A stretch of 64,000 nt of DNA from Tomocerus qinae (lineage: Eukaryota; Arthropoda; Collembola; Entomobryomorpha; Tomoceridae). A program made the position numbers and the translations under genes. The stretch spans positions 6,758,001 to 6,822,000 of the forward strand of contig CM034549.1 of NCBI GenBank assembly GCA_020055645.1, given 5' to 3'. Positions 1 through 11,150 of this stretch are shown here, in pieces. Position 1 is the stretch's first letter. Every line of letters starts with the position of its first letter. Below the pieces are notes generated by a model that searched no databases, was not told the origin of the DNA, and was given only the letters and a program-made list of their open reading frames with translations.

Positions 1-1598
1 TCATGAATTGATCGAAGTAAACTGGAACTCCGATTATTGGAACACCGTTATATACAGCTTCTTGTGAACTAAAAAGTCCACCGTGGGTAATGAAGAATCG
101 AATATTTGGATGTCCTAAAACAAAAAAATACATTCATAATTAGGACTGAGTAATTTTTGAGATGTGAAATAAGACTCAAAACAAACAAGGATTCTCTAGT
201 CTTTAATAATTTTTAGCGACGTAATTTATGGCTCGGTACGTACTGTTTAGGCTTTGGTTGATGTTGAAGCAGAAAACATACTTTTACGAAAATGAACACA
301 CAAAAAATAAAAAAAGTTAAGTGTTGTTCAATGAAACTATAATATAATCCAATTCAGTTTACAGAGACATATATCCAAATTAGCAAATAGATTACATATT
401 AATAATTAATAATTACATATTCAAATATTTACAAGATTTTAGACAGTTTTGAATTTTGAAATAATTTTTAGGAGTATGGAGCATTGATAAAAAATTAAGT
501 ATTTATCTTTTACCTAGAATATCCTTTTGTGAAAGCCATTTTGAAATTTTAACATTTGGAGGACGTCCTGGCATATCTTCTTCAGCTTCGTACTTCCAAA
601 CAACTCGTTGCTTTAATTTGGAGAACACTCTGATGAACATATTTCTTATATGTACTGGCAAATTTTTTCCCTTTGCGATGGATCCCAAGCTGAAATAAAT
701 AAAACCCTCAGGAGCTTCGGAAACAAACTTCTCCAAGTCGGGAGTCAAGGGATTTGGGGGGCGGCAATGGAGACCGCCAACTTCGACGACATCGGGCATA
801 AGAGGACGGTGGAAATTGGTTGCAAAAAAGCTGTTGATCAAGACGAGACTGACGTTCTGTCGAATTTCATGAATGCCCGGATAATTCTCTCCCCCTGGTA
901 AATATTTTCTGTAAACCTCTTCCATTTGGCTAAAGTGGACAAACTCCCATACTAATTCCAAAGCTATATCTACTAGAAAGTTATGAATCTTTTCGAAAAA
1001 AGTCATTTGGTTTGTGTAAGGTAAAGTAGGGTAGGGAATGAAGGATGCAGGGAAAAGTGTTCCTGTTCCGCGCATCATATAATTAGGTAGAGGTAAGGAA
1101 CTTAAAAGAATTAAACTAGCATTGTTTTTGTGAGCAAGTGCGTGGAAGCATTGGTGAACCATTGCCGTTGATAAAACCAGGTCAAACTTCTCATTTAAGA
1201 CTTTTTCTTGAAATTCTTTATCTTCATAAACTTTGCTGCAGTGCTCGGTGTAAAATTCAATGTCAAAAAATAGAATTGACAGATCTTCATTGTTCTCCAC
1301 CATTTTAAAAGGATTGTCAAAGGCTCCGTAAATTTCATTGTAATCCAAGGGCTGTAGCTGAGTCACATTCGATGGTACATTTGATAACTTTGATGTCACT
1401 GTCGTGACTTGGTGACCTCTATTTGCTAGTCCAGCTATAATTGGAGCATAGAAATTTTCTTCACTGCCGGTACACATGGCAGTAATCAAAAGGATTTTTG
1501 CAGAAGACGTTGCTCCAATTTGCAAGAAGAGCAAAGTGAGTATTATCTTCAGTATCTTCATCGTAGTTAGTCTGAATTTGAAGGGTTTTGCTGAACAT
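1..1598 (-). CDS. UDP-glycosyltransferase, copy 1 (3' end outside window)
   Basis: Membrane UGT that would transfer a sugar from a UDP-sugar to small lipophilic acceptors in the ER lumen. The first coding exon is 1561..514, starting at the ATG at 1561 with a signal peptide (residues 1-21). It ends DILG at a GT donor (513-512). The second exon is 114..1 and continues in phase with HPNIRFFITHGGLFSSQEA, the UGT donor-binding signature, then a YFDQF motif whose Asp-Gln pair contacts the sugar. The C-terminal part, including the membrane anchor, lies outside the window. A 5'UTR acceptor at 1600-1599 and a donor at 1985-1984 suggest a leader exon near 1986. Residue 34, where the catalytic His is expected, is Glu. 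It is a close paralogue of the copy at 7.2-9.5 kb, with the same phase at the one splice junction visible in both. Confidence 0.93.
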
Positions 1599-3678
1599 CT
1601 ATAATAAAAAAAACACTAATCAATATTTTACTTGTCTACTATAATAACTTTAATTTAAAAACAGCCAAAATTGTTGCTGAAAATAAATTACAGTCCTTTT
1701 AACACTCAAAGACAACTGTATTAAATAAAATAATGCAGTGACCAAATAAAACAGTACACAAAAGTATATACTCGACATGGAATGCAATTAATTATAGCTA
1801 CATACTTGAAATTTAACAAAAAGCATAACACAAAGCATAAGTGCACATACATTTCACAATACAGCTTATATTATTAGACTTTTGCCTGGGCAATTACGAC
1901 ACAATATTCAATATTATGATATGATTTAATCAAGATAGATTAAAGGACATGCATAACTTTTATTAAATTATTTAAATGTACTCACGGCGATTTTGTCCTT
2001 CGCTTTCAGTCATATAGGTTGAGCATCACAAAATCTTCAGCTAAATCAGCTTATTTCCAGTGTGGTTGTCCTGCATTCTTAAACGGTCCAACTTTTAATT
2101 TCACCCTCCCAATAGTCCTATTTTGAGTTGTGGGTAATGTCTGAAAACTTTCTGCAATTTTGGCATGGAATTCCATATTCGCAATATAACATTGTAATGT
2201 TGTAATTAACAATTTAACAAAATAGCTATAATTTCAACCTCATTAATACTTGGATCTAAAGTGAGAGATATTATATCAACTCATGCCACTTCAAGTCTGG
2301 AACATGTTAACTTTAAGCTGAACCATCTGCAAATCCAGCGGCTTGGTCAAATCTGGAATAAATTAAATTTTGAAATATAAAAATGCAAAGAAGAAAATGA
2401 GATGTTTACATTTTCCCAGAGAATAAAAAAGTTGAGCTAAAAACAAATAAAAGTGAAAATTATTTGAATGCTTGATAATCTAACCAGTTTTTATTTTACT
2501 GAATTAAGAAAGTTTTAACTTTTTTGAAGGTACAAACAATATTAACTGCTATTTCCTTTTGGGGATATTTACCAACTACATACAATTCATTTCAAAAAAT
2601 TCAAAATTAGTTACATTGACTTTTCAAGATAATGACGATGACCCCAGAACCAAACACTGAACTAAGATCACATTCTTTTGATGTACGCAAGTTTTAGGGT
2701 AGAATGGTAAAATATCTTTACATTGACATTCAGCTGGCTGAGAAGATAAGGAACATTAATTTGTTACAAAGGGCATGTGGCATTATTACCTATGAAGTCT
2801 TATCGCTAAATAAATATATAAGTTATTCGGTTATCTCATGATTGAAAACATTTTTATAAACTTTGATCATATACTATCTAACTAAATACTTGTTTTGAGG
2901 TCTTTTATATTAGTTTTCTATATCATCTATATATTACAACAAAGTCCATATTTGTAGATTCTTTCAACTTTTCTTCCAGTACATTGAGTACATGCAAACA
3001 GTTACTTAGGACTAGGCATACGCACAAACTTTATTTCTTGTATTTATTGAATTCATGTACTAACGTTAAACGTTGGTAGGTTGTCTAGTTTTTTTTATTA
3101 GTTATCAATCTCTTTACTGAATATGTTAAATGAACTTGGGTCCTATTGTACTGTTTATATAAGTTTACCATTTCCTCATTCTCTACGTGTGCATCTACCT
3201 TTTTCTATATAAGCCTATTGAAACGATTGACTTTAAATATGTTTTTAGGATCATAATGATAATATAAACCATAATTATCATATATTTGAAAAAATTTCCC
3301 TGAATACTGATATACTAATTAGTACAACTATATAGCTTTGTTTTACACTAATAGCACAAACAAATAGTAGTAAAAATACCTACGTAATCTAATTATAATT
3401 ACCATTTTCGATCTACCTTGGATTTACATTTATCCATCCAAGTGTATTTTATAAAGGTGATTTTTTTTTCAACATTTACATTAATATTTACGCAGTGGCT
3501 GATAACCAGTACCTATACTACATTGCATTGCTAAAAAAGTACACAACAATACTAGAGTCTGTCTTCTACCTCTATTATTACATTCTGACAAGTTTCGTAA
3601 GGTCTGGCGTTATATTTACTAGAGTAGAATTGTCTTACGTATAGGTAACTACTCTTTACTACACCAATAAGGCATCTA
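1599..3678. other. Intergenic region with UGT copy 1 leader intron
   Basis: AT-rich sequence. 1599-1985 looks like an intron in the 5' leader of UGT copy 1 on the minus strand, because a GTGAGT donor at 1985 faces the acceptor at 1599. From about 2050 to 3678 I see no coding exon, tandem repeat or terminal inverted repeat. Confidence 0.5.
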
Positions 3679-4941
3679 TCATGATCGCTTCAGAGGAATA
3701 AAATCCAATATGTGATGTAATTTTGAAATAGACACACTCTCCTTGTCAGCCTCCGTTCTCAAAGTCTGAATTCTCCAACTCAGTTCGTCGTTGCACTGAG
3801 CCAGCCGACTATTTTCAGACTCCAGCTGTGAGACTTTGCATTCAAGAGAACAAAACTTCTTCTGAAGATCACTTTTGTCTCCTCGAGACTTTTCTAACTG
3901 GGCTCCGATGTCTTCCAACCTCGCCTGCAACGTTTTATTCTGCTCTTTTGTATCAATAAGATCATCTTGAATTTCCCGTTGATGAATTAAGTCCTCACGA
4001 AGTTTTCTGATGTCTTCATTTCGCATGTCTATCACGACTTGAAGAGACCGAACTTCCTCTAGGAGAATTTCGTTATTTGGACCCTTTTATAAAATAAATT
4101 CATGATATTAATATATACTCATTCATCAATAAAAATATTTTTTGAAAACGGTTAGATACTTTTCTTCTGTATTCATCAAGCTTTTCAAGATGCCGAGCTT
4201 CTATCCCCTCGATTTCATTTTTGTAAGATTCTTTCAATTTATTCAACTCCTGGGCAGCTTCTAATCGAACTGCTTCAATCTTCTCCTCCAACTCAAGTTG
4301 GACTAAAAATTAAGCAAAACAATTTAATTTAATTAATTTTAATTGCAAAGCATGACATTTGGTACTAATGGTATTGGTTATTTATTTTTACTGTTACATT
4401 CAGGCCAAGTTTAATATTAGTTATACAATTTTTAAGAAATCATCTTTGTAATGGGAAATTAAATCAACCATTTTCATTCAAAAGGAAATTATGAGTGTTT
4501 TGAAGTTGTTTAGCATCACTTGGCCCGGTGTCAATTGAAAAATACAGGCCACTATCTCTTTCTGGGAACCATATTAGGATTTAGCAATAAATATGTTTAA
4601 AATTGTGACAAACATGATGTAAGAGATAAAATGCTAGACTTGAATAGGTTAAACATCGTCATTGAAATTACGCCTTTTATTTCGAGAATTGCGACGCTTA
4701 TGTCGCTGTATTTGGCGAATGCCTTTTGAATGACAACAACCCACACTAACATTCCTTCAAAAAAGTCAGGTAATGTTACTTATGGCATATAGCTTTGGAA
4801 TTTTCCCACAGCAATGAAAATATTTACAATAGCAATTTATCAAAATGACGCTTGTCAAGTTGTCACCTTATATAACAAAAGAGACTTACGTTTAATTTTC
4901 TTCTTACTGAGATCTTTTTTCTTTCTTCCAAAACACTTCAT
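3679..4941 (-). CDS. Short coiled-coil protein, MTUS1/ATIP-like
   Basis: Three coding exons, 4941..4890, 4302..4160 and 4083..3679, give 199 residues. The donor-acceptor phases match at both junctions (C|TC and AAA|GGT). The N-terminus is short, basic and has a Cys at position 3 (MKCFGRKKKD); nearly all the rest is predicted coiled coil. The order of motifs follows the C-terminal coil of the microtubule-associated tumour suppressor family (MTUS1/ATIP, MTUS2/TIP150): LEEVRSLQVVIDMRNEDIRK corresponds to the conserved ELESLKAVLEIKNE segment, and LESENSRLAQCNDELSWRI to the SMENEELLWKL segment. Members of that family bind microtubules. An acceptor just 5' of the ATG shows that a noncoding leader, or longer isoforms, begin upstream. 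Any coiled-coil protein could mimic this pattern, so the family name is inference while the gene structure is well supported. Confidence 0.65.
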
Positions 4942-7185
4942 GCTGCGAAAAAAGGGATTGAAAATGGGCCAATAACTTAAAATGTGACAGGAGTCCAAGG
5001 GAGAAGTCAGAAAATGGGAACTATTCCCACTATTGAGTATCAAATGCAAAAACAACGATAGAAACTTGCAAAGTAGCACTCAGATATGATTATTGAGTTC
5101 TCTTCTGTATCGACGCCCACACAAGTGTTGAGGAATGACTCTAAAGACTGTACACAGTTGCTCGACGGAAGATCAAGTTCTGAATAGCAGCGACCTTAGA
5201 GCTTAATTTACTCTTCCCATAATGGTCAGCAGTCAGTCTCTCAAACTCAAACAGAGATTCATTTGTCTTACTTATTTAATAGCCAAGCTTAGTGATCGTG
5301 CACAATTCTTTTAAGGACTACGTACGACCATATAGAAGAAAATGGTTATCCTTGAAACTCCTACCGAGAGCCGGGCCGAGTCTGCTTTCGTCAATACAAA
5401 TCGCTCTTCTCCAAAGAAGATGTTAATAATCATTTAGAAACTGAAGCACAACAAACAAAGGATTCCTCGCAGATCACTGAACTGAACGATTAAAAGACAA
5501 AAACGATCTCAGCTTGGCCAGAAAAAAATAAAACCACCACGCACGTATCGTACCAACTAGTTCAGAATCTTGTGAACCAAATGTGATTTGATTTTATGGC
5601 AGGACGACGTTGAAAAGTTAACCAAGTTGACCCAGAAGACACGAAGATTATTATATTGATTCAATTTTATTGCTAACTTCTCTTCTGCATCTCGCACAAC
5701 AAATGCCAGAAGGGAAAATTGTCCGTAGTCCTCCCCACAATATTTAGCAAAGTATTATTATGGCTTTGTGTGTGTGTGACACAGTTTTTGTGTACTGCTA
5801 TTACCAATTATACTGTGAAAACTGTTTACAATTGGCACAAAGGAATTAGCAAACTGATTTTCTTGCTGGCGAAGAACGATGAGTTGGAGTTGGAGTCTGA
5901 CAGGGAACAAAGAGAATATTTGGTGTGTGACTGGATCGAGTGTTCGTCTACAATTGACTTGACTCAATTTCGTTTTGGTTCTCTACGATTGACTTCATGG
6001 TCCATGCATCCCAAAGCCTCCTTCCTTCCACTTTTGTGACTATTATGGCTTGACTCACGTTAAAGAGACAGACGAACACGTACGACGTAGACTAACTGCG
6101 AGGAGTGCAGCTGAAAATAATATAATTCAAGGCAACACAAACAATTACTATTACTACATATGTACATACACAGAAGAAGACAGATTAGGATAACTTGATG
6201 GGATCCATATGTCTATCTGGGATAGGACTACAGATAGACTATTATACCAAATCTACATTGCTATACAGAGTCACTGATAGCTAATAGAATTTCAAAGACA
6301 AGAAAACAGACACAATCACTGCACATGTAAATGATGTAAAACCGTTAAGTACAAATCGCTTACAACATCGCAGATTATCATTATTATAGCTACCTAACAC
6401 CAAGCAAACCATCCAACCTAAATACTAAAGAGACGAGACCATCAAGAACCAAATGATACCAAATATCATACCTCCGCGTCCACTCTACAAATAAGCAATA
6501 CAAAATACGTAAAAATGGTATTATTGCTCCTAAGTAGATAGAATTACCAATGCGGAAGAAATAAATAATATTACAGGTATTATATTTGTTAAAGATAGGT
6601 AATCCCAAGGTATTTCAGGGTGATCCATTCTTCTGTGATAAATATCCTTATTTGCATTCTAAGAGCGAATGCATATTTGCATACAAGAAGACGGGATTAA
6701 AAATGCAAAATCATATTTGTGGGATAATATTTATGAACATCTTTTCATTCTGTGATACAAAAAACCTATTATAATAAGTACACAATGCATTTGCTATGGT
6801 TTGCTTTGCTACTGCATCTATTTACCTGCGACCTACGTTGGTACGTACCTACGGGATGCTTTGTTTGCTAATTATAATGATGCTGCCAATTTGCTTGTGA
6901 CCATATTCAAATACTACAAGGTATTCAAGAAGGAAGTGCAAAGATTGGCAAACAAGAATTAATATCCTGCTGTTGATTGTTATACTAAAGTAGAAGATTG
7001 TTGTTTGTCACACCCTTGTATTAACATCTTGAGGAACTTGATATTGTCCTAGTCCTGTCCCTATATTTCCATATGGCAATAGTAGAAAAGCGACGGAAGT
7101 GTTTAGTTTACTGTACATATATTTAGGCAGAGCTTTGATGTACTTAAACATAACCTTGAAGGATGATTGCATTATTAGACTTTTA
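4942..7185. other. Intergenic, no gene recognised
   Basis: Contains the 5' leader or promoter of the coiled-coil gene on the minus strand and the 3' flank of UGT copy 2. Several open stretches up to about 100 codons (for example 5719-6039) lack recognisable domains, splice context or codon bias, and I do not call them genes. Confidence 0.4.
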
Positions 7186-9457
7186 TTATTTACGTTTTCG
7201 TTTACGCTCCACTAATTTGGGAGGTGAGGAGGATGACGAGCAACAACAGTACAGGAAAATTGTTCTTAAAATGTACAACAGAATTGAAATGAGAATAAAA
7301 ATTGATGTTACTAGACACGAAATAACATCTAAGGAATGATACTGAAACCAGTACAGGTTTCTGGCAGCTGATCTTAAATGTACAGCCCCGTTATGGCGAA
7401 TCACGTATTCAATCCAATACAAGGCTCTTTCCAGAGGAGTTTCTTTCTGATCTCGGAAAATTTGGGAGAACGTCAACGCCTTTTCTTTGTACCTATTGCG
7501 GGTGTAAATAATAGTCATGTAGATTCTTTTAAAAATATTTTTAGTTTTAATTTTGATTTTGTACCTATTATTTTTTAATTTTTTAAGAGGCATCTAAGGT
7601 AAATCCCAATTTCATGGGTTAAATGTAAACATTGCTTTTTGAAAAACAAATAAATTCTTTCTAAACTGCATACTGGTGATAATCAGGGTATTTCGTCGGC
7701 TGTTTTTTTGTTGTCTGTTCATGTGGCTATGTGATTCGAGAATTAACTGAAATTGAGATATCCTATCGCTATATTAGGATCCTTAGTCCTTACATGAATA
7801 CCGACTATATTATTACAGATTCCATATATAGGACTCATCCAGACATTTTGTCCTTGATGTAATTTGTAATCTACACTTATACCCACCCCATGCTGTTATT
7901 GTTTCAACTTTGCTTGCCATTTTTGCATTAGGTAAGGGTAAGAAATAGATTATGCAATGCATAATACAATTTAGATTAGAGTCAATGTCAAACCAATTTA
8001 GAAAAATTTTAGTACATGAAGTACATCCCAATTTTTATTACCAAAGTTGAACAATTTTATACACTTACGTTGCATTGGTTAGCATTTGAGTGATCACCCT
8101 TTCCAGATCTTCTTCTTTCAAATTGTAAATGTCTAATTTTAATCCGTATCCATGCTTAAACGCTTGTTTACTGTTCATAAACTGGTCGAAAAACACTGGA
8201 AGGCAGATTATAGGAACACCGCTATACAGAGCTTCTTGAGAACTGAGAAGACCACAGTGGGACATGAAAAATCGAATTTTCGGATGCCCTATATTTTCAA
8301 AAATTAAAACTTGAATATAATAATGAATATTGAGTAGTTTGTTGGCGCCAAAGTAATTTTTAAGATAGTTTTATACCTAGAATATCTTTTTGGGAAAACC
8401 ATTTTGAAATTTTAACATTTGGAGGGCGTCCTGGCATATCTTCTTCAGCTTCGTACTTCCATAAAACTCTTTGTTTTAATTTGGAGAACACTTTGATGAA
8501 TATATTTCTTATATGGACTGGAAAATATTTTCCCTTTGCGATGGATCCCATGCTGAAATAAATAAAACCCTCAGGAGCTTCGGAAACAAACTTCTCCAAG
8601 TCAGCAGTCAATGGGTTTGGAGGTCGGCAGTGGAGCCCGCCAATTTCGACGACATCGGGCATAAGAGGACGGGGAAAATTCATAGTAAAAAAGCTGTTAC
8701 TCAAGACGAGACTGATATTCTGTCGAATTTCTCTAATACCCGGATAATTCTCGGCCCCTGGTAAGTATTTTTTGTAAACCTTTTCCATTTTATTAAGGTA
8801 GGAAAATTCCGAAACGATCTGCATTACAATGTCTACTAGAAAATTATGAACTCTTTCCATGAAAGTCATATCGTCAAGATAGGGTAACGAGGCAAACGGA
8901 ATAAAAGACGCTGGTAGGTGATTTCCGATTCCATGAATTAGATAATTAGGTGGAGGAAAGGAACTTAAAAGAATTAAGCTTGCATTGTTTTTAGCAACAA
9001 GTCCGTAAAAACACTGATTAAGCAGTGTAGAAGATAGAATGATGTCAAATTTTGCATTTAGAACTTTTTCTTGGAATTCCTTATTTTCGTAAACTTGACT
9101 GCAGAAGTCAGCAAACATATCCATATCAAAAAATAATAGATATAAATCAGCATTGTTTTCTACCATTTTAAAGGGATCTTGAAGGCCTTGATAAAGTAAT
9201 TCGTAGTCCAACGGCTGCAATTGTGTAACATTTGATGGCACTGAACTAGATAATTTTGAAGTTACTGATGTCACCTCATGGCCTTTGTTAGCTAACGCTG
9301 CTATAATTGGAGAATAGAAATTCGTTTCACTTCCTGTGCACAGGGCAGAAATCACAAGAATTTTCTTTGCAAATGTTTGTCCACTTTGCAGACCTAACAG
9401 AAACACTAGTACCACTACAATTCTCTCCATTTTTAACAATTTGTTTATTATTGTCAT
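7186..9457 (-). CDS. UDP-glycosyltransferase, copy 2 (complete)
   Basis: Three exons, 9457..8377, 8288..8069 and 7492..7186, encode 535 residues (526 if the Met at residue 10 is used, which sits directly at the signal peptide MERIVVVLVFLLGL). This is the usual length for an animal UGT. Residues 31-360 form the acceptor-binding half. The donor-binding half contains GFIYFSMGS, WFSQKDILGH and FFMSHCGLLSSQEALYSGVP, then FFDQF. A single membrane anchor near SLDVISCLVTSIFILISI precedes a Cys/Ser tract and a basic tail (KRKRK), so the catalytic part would face the ER lumen. The first His of the signature is kept but HGG reads HCG. Glu 44 replaces the expected catalytic His. An AATAAA-like signal overlaps the region just after the stop. 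Together with copy 1 this is a tandem pair separated by the coiled-coil gene. Confidence 0.95.
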
Positions 9458-9777
9458 TTCATTAAAATTCGCAATAAAATCGATTTACTAAAGTTAAATA
9501 TTAATGTTTTAGATAATGTATATTGTTTCTGCTTTCCAGCAAGTCTTTCAAAGATTTGTCCTGTGTCCTTGGTGTACAATTTTTTGTAACTTGCTTGGGT
9601 AAGTTGGGTAGACATATTTTCACCTTCAATGAAACCTGATCCGGAATGACCACAAAAATCCAAAAGCTCTAGCATCAACCATAATAGAATATACCTGCAT
9701 GTTCACAAGTATATACTGGATCCAAACTGGACTGGACCCCCTACTGGACAATTATGATAATGTAAGCTTTTTCCGTA
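9458..9777. other. 5' flank of UGT copy 2
   Basis: Upstream region of UGT copy 2 on the minus strand. A 74-codon open stretch ends near the UGT start, but it has no recognised domain and may be leader sequence. The mobile element begins at 9780. Confidence 0.4.
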
Positions 9778-9885
9778 TACAGGGTGGCGCAAAATGATGT
9801 ATACATGAACTTTGACCTTTAATAACTGACGATTGGTTAAGTGTATTGAAATGATATGCACACCATGGGAAAGAGCAAACGTTTT

Positions 9886-10540
9886 TTAATCAGATTTCTG
9901 AGTTTGAAGACCCTCCGTTTCCTGGCACCGCCGTAATCGCTCCAGCACTGACCGACCTGCTTTTATAAAATGTTCCTGATTTATTTCCCATTTCCGTAAC
10001 GATGCTTTCGCGTAGTTGCAATAATGTTGATGGCTTTTCGGCATGAACATTATCCTCGACGATTCCCCAAAGACTGAAATCACATGGTATTACTGTTCAA
10101 GTCAAAATAGAAGACCCCTGGCAATTCTGACTAGGTTATGAGAAATGGCAAATTGTAATTCGTATCTATGAAGAAATAAATTTTTTAGCAAATTTCTGAA
10201 CTGTGGCTCCAGAAGCTGGTACTTTAGATGAACGATAATTGTCGCCTTGGCATTTTACTAATAAATTTGATGAAAGTTTCAGAAAACGTTGCATTATTCG
10301 TCAATGTAATTTTTGGCTCCCAGGGGTCTTCTATTTTGACTTGAACAGTAGGTCCGGTGATTTTGGTGGCCATGAAACCGGTGCTCCCCTACCAATCCAT
10401 CTGTCAGGGAAGTGGGTATCAAACCATTCTCTAGCATCAAGTCTGAAATGTGTCGATGTCACGCCTTGCATAATGACTAAACGATTGTGATTTGGAATTA
10501 ATTAATAGCTGGCTAATTAAGTCATTTAACTAAATACCGT
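9886..10540 (-). pseudogene. Mariner-type transposase C-terminal fragment, left arm
   Basis: Reading leftward from about 10540, the arm encodes a motif close to DAREWFDTHFPDRWIGRG followed by WPPKSPDL, the region around the last catalytic Asp of DD34D transposases. It is interrupted by the MITE at 10093-10348 and resumes through SVFGESSRIMFMPKSHQHY (a shifted frame of the right-arm gene) to the left terminus. The Asp of the DGAPPH block reads QGVTSTHF here, so a catalytic position is lost. This is a decayed fragment with no start. Confidence 0.75.
10093..10348. mobile_element. 256-bp MITE nested in mariner-like element
   Basis: Perfect 29-bp terminal inverted repeats begin CTGTTCAAGTCAAAATAGAA and are flanked by TA at 10091-10092 and 10349-10350. 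Removing the segment plus one TA restores the arm exactly as it appears in the right arm (CATGGTATTAGGTCCGG in reverse complement). This proves insertion into an existing copy. The interior has no transposase reading frame of useful length. It is probably a Tc1-mariner-type MITE. Confidence 0.88.
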
Positions 10541-10571
10541 TCGTAACTCGTTACTCCATCACAGTTAAAGA

Positions 10572-11042
10572 GTGAAACAATTTGCTGTCGGGCAGGATTG
10601 TGGTCAGGCGGAATCCTTTAACCTGTTTTTGGATGGAACCTGCAATGGGGATCAGTGTTTAGCAATGCTAAATGACTTAATTCAAGTAATTTTAAATCAC
10701 ATTCACAATCTTTTAGTCATTGTGAAAGATGGGGCACCGCCGTATTCCGGCTTCCACAAATGGTTTGATGCCCACTTCCCTGACAGATGGATTGGTAGGG
10801 GAGCACCGGTTTCATGGCCACCAAAATCACCGGACCTAATACCATGTGATTTCAGTCTTTGGGGAATCGTTGAGGATAATGTTCATGCCGAAAAGCCATC
10901 AACATTATTGCAACTACGCGAAAGCATCGTTACGGAAATGGGAAATAAATCAGGAACATTTAAAAAAACAGGTCGGTCAGTGCTGGAGCGATTACGGCGG
11001 TGCCAGGAAACGGAGGGTCTTCAAACTCAGAAATCTGATTAA
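10572..11042 (+). pseudogene. Mariner-type transposase fragment, right arm
   Basis: A 156-codon open frame carries the catalytic core from FNLFLDGTCNGDQCLAML through IVKDGAPPYSG and WPPKSPDLIPCDFSLWG. Thirty-four residues separate the Asp of KDGAPP from the Asp of SPD, the DD34D spacing of mariner-type enzymes. The N-terminal helix-turn-helix and the first catalytic Asp are absent. The frame runs to within about 100 bp of the right terminus. It is not expected to make an active transposase. Confidence 0.82.
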
Positions 11043-11150
11043 AAAACGTATGCTCTTTCGCATGGTGTGCATATCATTGCAATACACTTAACCAATCGTC
11101 AGTTATTAAAGGTCAAAGTTCATGTATACATCATTCTGCGCCACCCTGTA

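Larger units (their letters stand above)
9780..11148. mobile_element. Palindromic mariner-like (IS630/Tc1-mariner) element
   Basis: The ends are CAGGGTGGCGCAAAATGATG and its inverted counterpart, flanked by TA at 9778-9779 and 11149-11150, which fits TA target duplication by the Tc1-mariner superfamily. The inverted repeat extends far beyond ordinary termini: 9780-10092 plus 10351-about 10540 is the reverse complement of about 10660-11148, with divergence towards the centre. Each arm encodes the C-terminal half of a DD34D-type transposase, and both read outward to the nearest end. The first catalytic Asp region and the DNA-binding N-terminus are missing from both arms, so it is non-autonomous. 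A 256-bp MITE interrupts the left arm. Confidence 0.85.

Noticed and set aside
650..901. 83-codon open stretch on the plus strand, repeated at 8513-8764
   Set aside because: Antisense shadow of the first coding exon of the two UGT genes; its repetition only reflects UGT duplication.
5719..6039. 106-codon open stretch with a hydrophobic start
   Set aside because: No domain, no splice context, and an overlapping antisense frame of similar length; typical of chance.
7813..8031. Open stretch within the second intron of UGT copy 2
   Set aside because: Not needed for the UGT frame; exons 2 and 3 join in phase without it and it lacks similarity to UGTs.
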